Assembly (NCBI GenBank): GCA_046757205.1 | Contig: JBHHXR010000177.1 | Span: 1 to 7,765, forward strand | Reading direction: 5' to 3' | Source of the DNA: JBHHXR01 sp046757205 | Lineage (GTDB): Bacteria; Pseudomonadota; Alphaproteobacteria; Rhodobacterales; Rhodobacteraceae | DNA: 7,765 nucleotides | Part shown: in pieces, positions 5,717 to 7,765 of the stretch | How positions within the stretch are numbered: position 1 is the stretch's first letter | Layout of the letters: each line of letters begins with the position of its first letter | Position numbers and translations under genes: made by a program | The notes under the pieces: model-generated | What the model was told of the DNA's origin: nothing | Seen by the model: the letters and a program-made list of their open reading frames with translations, nothing else | Database searches by the model: none

Positions 5717-6730
5717 ATGCGAAGCAAGGGTGATCCGAAGCTTATTTCGGGTAACGCCAACCGGCCTCTGGCGGAAGCCATCGCGAAACGGGTCTCGATC
5801 CATCGCGGCGAGCGGATCGAGCTGGTGAAAACCCGCGTCGAACGTTTCAACGATCAGGAAATCTTCGTCGAGGTCTACGAGAACGTGCGCGGCGAGGACA
5901 TGTTCATCATCCAGCCCACGTCGAACCCGGCCAACGACAACCTAATGGAACTGCTGATCATGGCCGACGCGCTGCGCCGGTCGTCGGCAACAAGAATCAC
6001 CGCCGTCATTCCCTATTTCGGATACGCCCGCCAGGACCGCAGAACCAAGGCGCGGACACCGATCTCGGCGAAACTGGTTGCCAACCTGATAACCCAGGCG
6101 GGGATAGAGCGCGTGCTGACGATGGACCTGCACGCCGGACAGATCCAAGGCTTTTTCGACGTTCCGGTGGACAACCTGTACGCCGCGCCGATCTTCGCTC
6201 TCGACATCCGCCACAATTTCAAGAGCCTCGACGAAATCACCATCGTTTCGCCCGACGTCGGCGGCGTCGCGCGCGCCCGCGACCTGGCCGAACGCATCGG
6301 CGCCGACCTGGCCATCGTCAACAAGCGCCGCTCCGCGCCGGGCGAGGTGGCGGCCATGACCATCATCGGCGATGTGAAAGAGCGGGTCTGCATCATCGTC
6401 GATGATATCGCCGACACTGCCGGCACCCTTTGCAAGGCGGCGGACTTGCTGGTGCAGTTCGGCGCCAAGTCCGTGCACGCCTATGTCACGCACGGCGTGC
6501 TCTCGGGCCCCGCGATCGAACGGATCAGGGGCTCCGTCATGCAGTCACTGGTAATAACGGACACGATAGAGCCTACCAGGGCGGTCAAGCGGGCGCGGAG
6601 CATAAGGGTGGTCCCGACGGCGCCGATCCTGGCGCAGGCAATCCTGAACATCGCCAACGGAACGTCGGTGTCGTCGTTGTTCGACGACACCACGCTGGGC
6701 CCGATTTACGAAGCTTCCTATCCCTGCTGA
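5717..6730 (+). CDS. prs: Ribose-phosphate pyrophosphokinase (PRPP synthetase)
   Basis: A 337-residue cytoplasmic enzyme that makes PRPP from ribose 5-phosphate and ATP for purine, pyrimidine, histidine and NAD synthesis. Visible landmarks are FNDQEIFVE (44-52), the PYFGYARQDRR ATP-binding stretch, DLHAGQIQGFF, the catalytic KRR (203-205) with its flexible loop, and the PRPP/ribose-phosphate loop VDDIADTAGTL (228-238). It is about 20 residues longer than the classical 310-317-residue form: a short N-terminal tail plus an insertion around 25-43. From memory, Rhodobacter-lineage Prs proteins share this form. ATG 5717 follows AAGGA by 10 bases; the adjacent in-frame GTG at 5714 is an alternative. 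A weak promoter candidate (TTGCAA at 5645, 16 bases, TAAAGC at 5667) is not convincing. The gene converges on atpC. Confidence 0.97.
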   Translation: MRSKGDPKLISGNANRPLAEAIAKRVSIHRGERIELVKTRVERFNDQEIFVEVYENVRGEDMFIIQPTSNPANDNLMELLIMADALRRSSATRITAVIPYFGYARQDRRTKARTPISAKLVANLITQAGIERVLTMDLHAGQIQGFFDVPVDNLYAAPIFALDIRHNFKSLDEITIVSPDVGGVARARDLAERIGADLAIVNKRRSAPGEVAAMTIIGDVKERVCIIVDDIADTAGTLCKAADLLVQFGAKSVHAYVTHGVLSGPAIERIRGSVMQSLVITDTIEPTRAVKRARSIRVVPTAPILAQAILNIANGTSVSSLFDDTTLGPIYEASYPC

Positions 6731-6761
6731 AGCCCGGCTCCCGGCGCCGGCGCCAAGAAGA

Positions 6762-6782
6762 GGCCCGGTGCGTCACCAGGCC
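6762..6782 (+). terminator. Weak hairpin downstream of prs
   Basis: GGCC-c-GGTG (6762-6770), a three-base loop CGT, then CACC-a-GGCC (6774-6782) form an imperfect stem with one C/A mismatch, 32 bases after the prs stop. No run of T follows on the plus strand, so it would be at best a poor intrinsic terminator or a 3'-end-stabilising stem. Confidence 0.25.
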
Positions 6783-6788
6783 CGTCAA

Positions 6789-6811
6789 ATCGTTCGACGG
6801 GATCGAACGAT
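6789..6811 (-). terminator. Candidate terminator hairpin after atpC (convergent prs/atpC gap)
   Basis: Perfect 9-base arms, ATCGTTCGA (6789-6797) and TCGAACGAT (6803-6811), enclose a five-base loop. On the minus strand the stem begins at the last base of the atpC TGA stop. The bases after the stem on that strand are TTGACGG, so the T tract is very short and termination may be weak. It lies where an ATP synthase operon terminator is expected, and the symmetrical stem would also form in prs read-through RNA. Confidence 0.5.
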
Positions 6812-7206
6812 CAGCCGATCTGCGCCATCAGTTCCGACATATCGTTCACCCGCAGCGCGGCGGAAGCCTTGATCTCCGCCGGCGCTTCGGCAAGCACGGC
6901 CTTGGCATCCTCCAGCGCAGCCTCCAGAAATTCCCTTGTAACGTCGGCCTTCGGCAAGGCCTGTTCGGCCAGCACCGTCGTCGACTGCGCCGAAATCTCG
7001 GCGAAGCCGCCGGTCACCACGTATTCCGCGACCCCGCTACTGGAATGGACGGTTATCACGCCCGGCCGCAACGTCGTGACGAGGGGCGAATGGTCCGGCA
7101 TCGCCGTCATGTCGCCCTCGGCGCCGGGTATCTGGACTTCCGTCGCCTCCACCGAGGCAAGTTTGCGCTCGGGCGACACCAGATCGAATTGCAATGTATC
7201 CGCCAT
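6811..7206 (-). CDS. atpC: F-type ATP synthase epsilon subunit
   Basis: A 131-residue subunit of the F1 central stalk, which links gamma to the c-ring and can restrain ATP hydrolysis; it acts on the cytoplasmic face of the membrane. The N-terminal beta-sandwich includes LQFDLVSPERKLAS at about 5-18, AEGDMTAMPDHSPLVTTLRPG at about 29-49, and VTGGFAEIS. The rest forms the two C-terminal helices (from about residue 85), which look full or only slightly short. Length is normal for the family. The ATG at 7206 has a GGGGAG ribosome site three to five bases upstream. It starts eight bases after the atpD stop and is the last gene of the operon seen here, facing prs with an 80-base gap that contains two hairpins. 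Confidence 0.97.
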   Translation of the reverse strand: MADTLQFDLVSPERKLASVEATEVQIPGAEGDMTAMPDHSPLVTTLRPGVITVHSSSGVAEYVVTGGFAEISAQSTTVLAEQALPKADVTREFLEAALEDAKAVLAEAPAEIKASAALRVNDMSELMAQIG

Positions 7207-7214
7207 GGGCTCCC

Positions 7215-7765
7215 CTAGGCCGCCTCGGCAGCCATTTTCTCCGCCTTCTTGACCACTTCGTCGATGCCGCCCACCATGTAGAAAGCCGCTTCCGGAAGAT
7301 GGTCGAATTCGCCGGCGACCACGCGCTTGAAGGAATCGATGGTCTCCTCGAGCGGAACCTGAACGCCGGGCGAGCCGGTGAACACCTCGGCCACATCGAA
7401 CGGCTGCGACAGGAACCGCTGGATCTTCCGGGCCCGTGCCACCGTGATCTTGTCGTCTTCCGAAAGCTCGTCCATCCCCAGAATTGCGATGATGTCCTGC
7501 AGCGCCTTGTAGCGCTGCAGCGTTTCCTGAACCCGCCGCGCCACCTGATAATGCTCCTCGCCGACCACCGCCGGGTCGAGAATTCGCGACGTGGAATCGA
7601 GCGGATCGACCGCCGGGTAGATGCCGAGTTCCGAGATCGCGCGCGACAGCACCGTGGTGGCGTCGAGGTGGGCGAACGAGGTCGCCGGCGCCGGGTCGGT
7701 GAGGTCGTCGGCCGGCACGTAGATCGCCTGCACCGAGGTGATCGAGCCGTGCTTGGTCGAGGTGA
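7215..7765 (-). CDS. atpD: F-type ATP synthase beta subunit, C-terminal part (truncated by window edge)
   Basis: About 183 C-terminal residues of the catalytic beta subunit of F1. The visible part begins in the conserved TSTKHGSITSVQAIYVPADD stretch and continues through DPAPATSFAHLDATTVLSR, the nucleotide-site region of the central domain. The C-terminal helical domain carries DELSEDDK, the counterpart of the DELSEED lever that contacts gamma and epsilon. The frame stays open to the right edge, so an internal ATG at 7733 is not the start; the Walker A and the N-terminal barrel lie outside the window. The stop is TAG at 7215, eight bases before atpC, the usual end of an alphaproteobacterial atpHAGDC operon. 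The C terminus ends KKAEKMAAEAA, a short Ala/Lys-rich tail. Confidence 0.98.
   Translation of the reverse strand, partial: TSTKHGSITSVQAIYVPADDLTDPAPATSFAHLDATTVLSRAISELGIYPAVDPLDSTSRILDPAVVGEEHYQVARRVQETLQRYKALQDIIAILGMDELSEDDKITVARARKIQRFLSQPFDVAEVFTGSPGVQVPLEETIDSFKRVVAGEFDHLPEAAFYMVGGIDEVVKKAEKMAAEAA

Noticed and set aside
6743..6754. Self-complementary GGCGCCGGCGCC after the prs stop
   Set aside because: A simple GC palindrome expected in high-GC DNA; it has no loop and no T tract, so it is not a convincing terminator.
6430..7218. Plus-strand 262-codon frame running from inside prs across atpC
   Set aside because: Overlaps prs out of frame and atpC antisense; no motif and no ribosome site of note.

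Overview
The window is an ordinary, densely packed housekeeping stretch of an alphaproteobacterial chromosome. It is high in GC, and the predicted proteins look alphaproteobacterial: a CIRCE-controlled groESL operon, a TIGR01459-type HAD hydrolase, a YcgN-type cysteine protein, a long Prs of the Rhodobacter-like kind, and an F-type ATP synthase operon ending atpD-atpC. I recognise families from memory and cannot name a genus. No IS element, tRNA, rRNA, CRISPR array or phage gene is visible, and no stretch over 300 bases lacks a gene.

Layout from left to right. (1) On the minus strand, groES is followed by the first 140 codons of groEL, which runs off the left edge. A perfect CIRCE operator (827-853) and a candidate promoter lie just upstream. 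(2) Divergent from these, a plus-strand HAD-superfamily hydrolase starts at a TTG codon. (3) After a 110-base gap comes a plus-strand run: a MaoC-like hydratase, ribF (FMN/FAD synthesis), a YcgN-family cysteine-cluster protein and a low-specificity L-threonine aldolase. The last two genes overlap at their stop/start. (4) A minus-strand 2-hydroxychromene-2-carboxylate isomerase-like (DsbA/kappa-GST fold) gene is convergent with the aldolase and divergent from prs. (5) Plus-strand prs encodes PRPP synthetase. (6) On the minus strand, convergent with prs, are atpC and the C-terminal part of atpD, cut by the right edge.

Functionally the window covers protein folding, flavin cofactor supply, PRPP supply, ATP synthesis and some carbon/amino-acid side metabolism. 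These genes do not form one pathway; they appear to be linked housekeeping units. The clearest regulatory signal is CIRCE, which predicts HrcA repression of groESL. Several smaller inverted repeats in the intergenic gaps are recorded as candidates. I found no convincing undescribed system.
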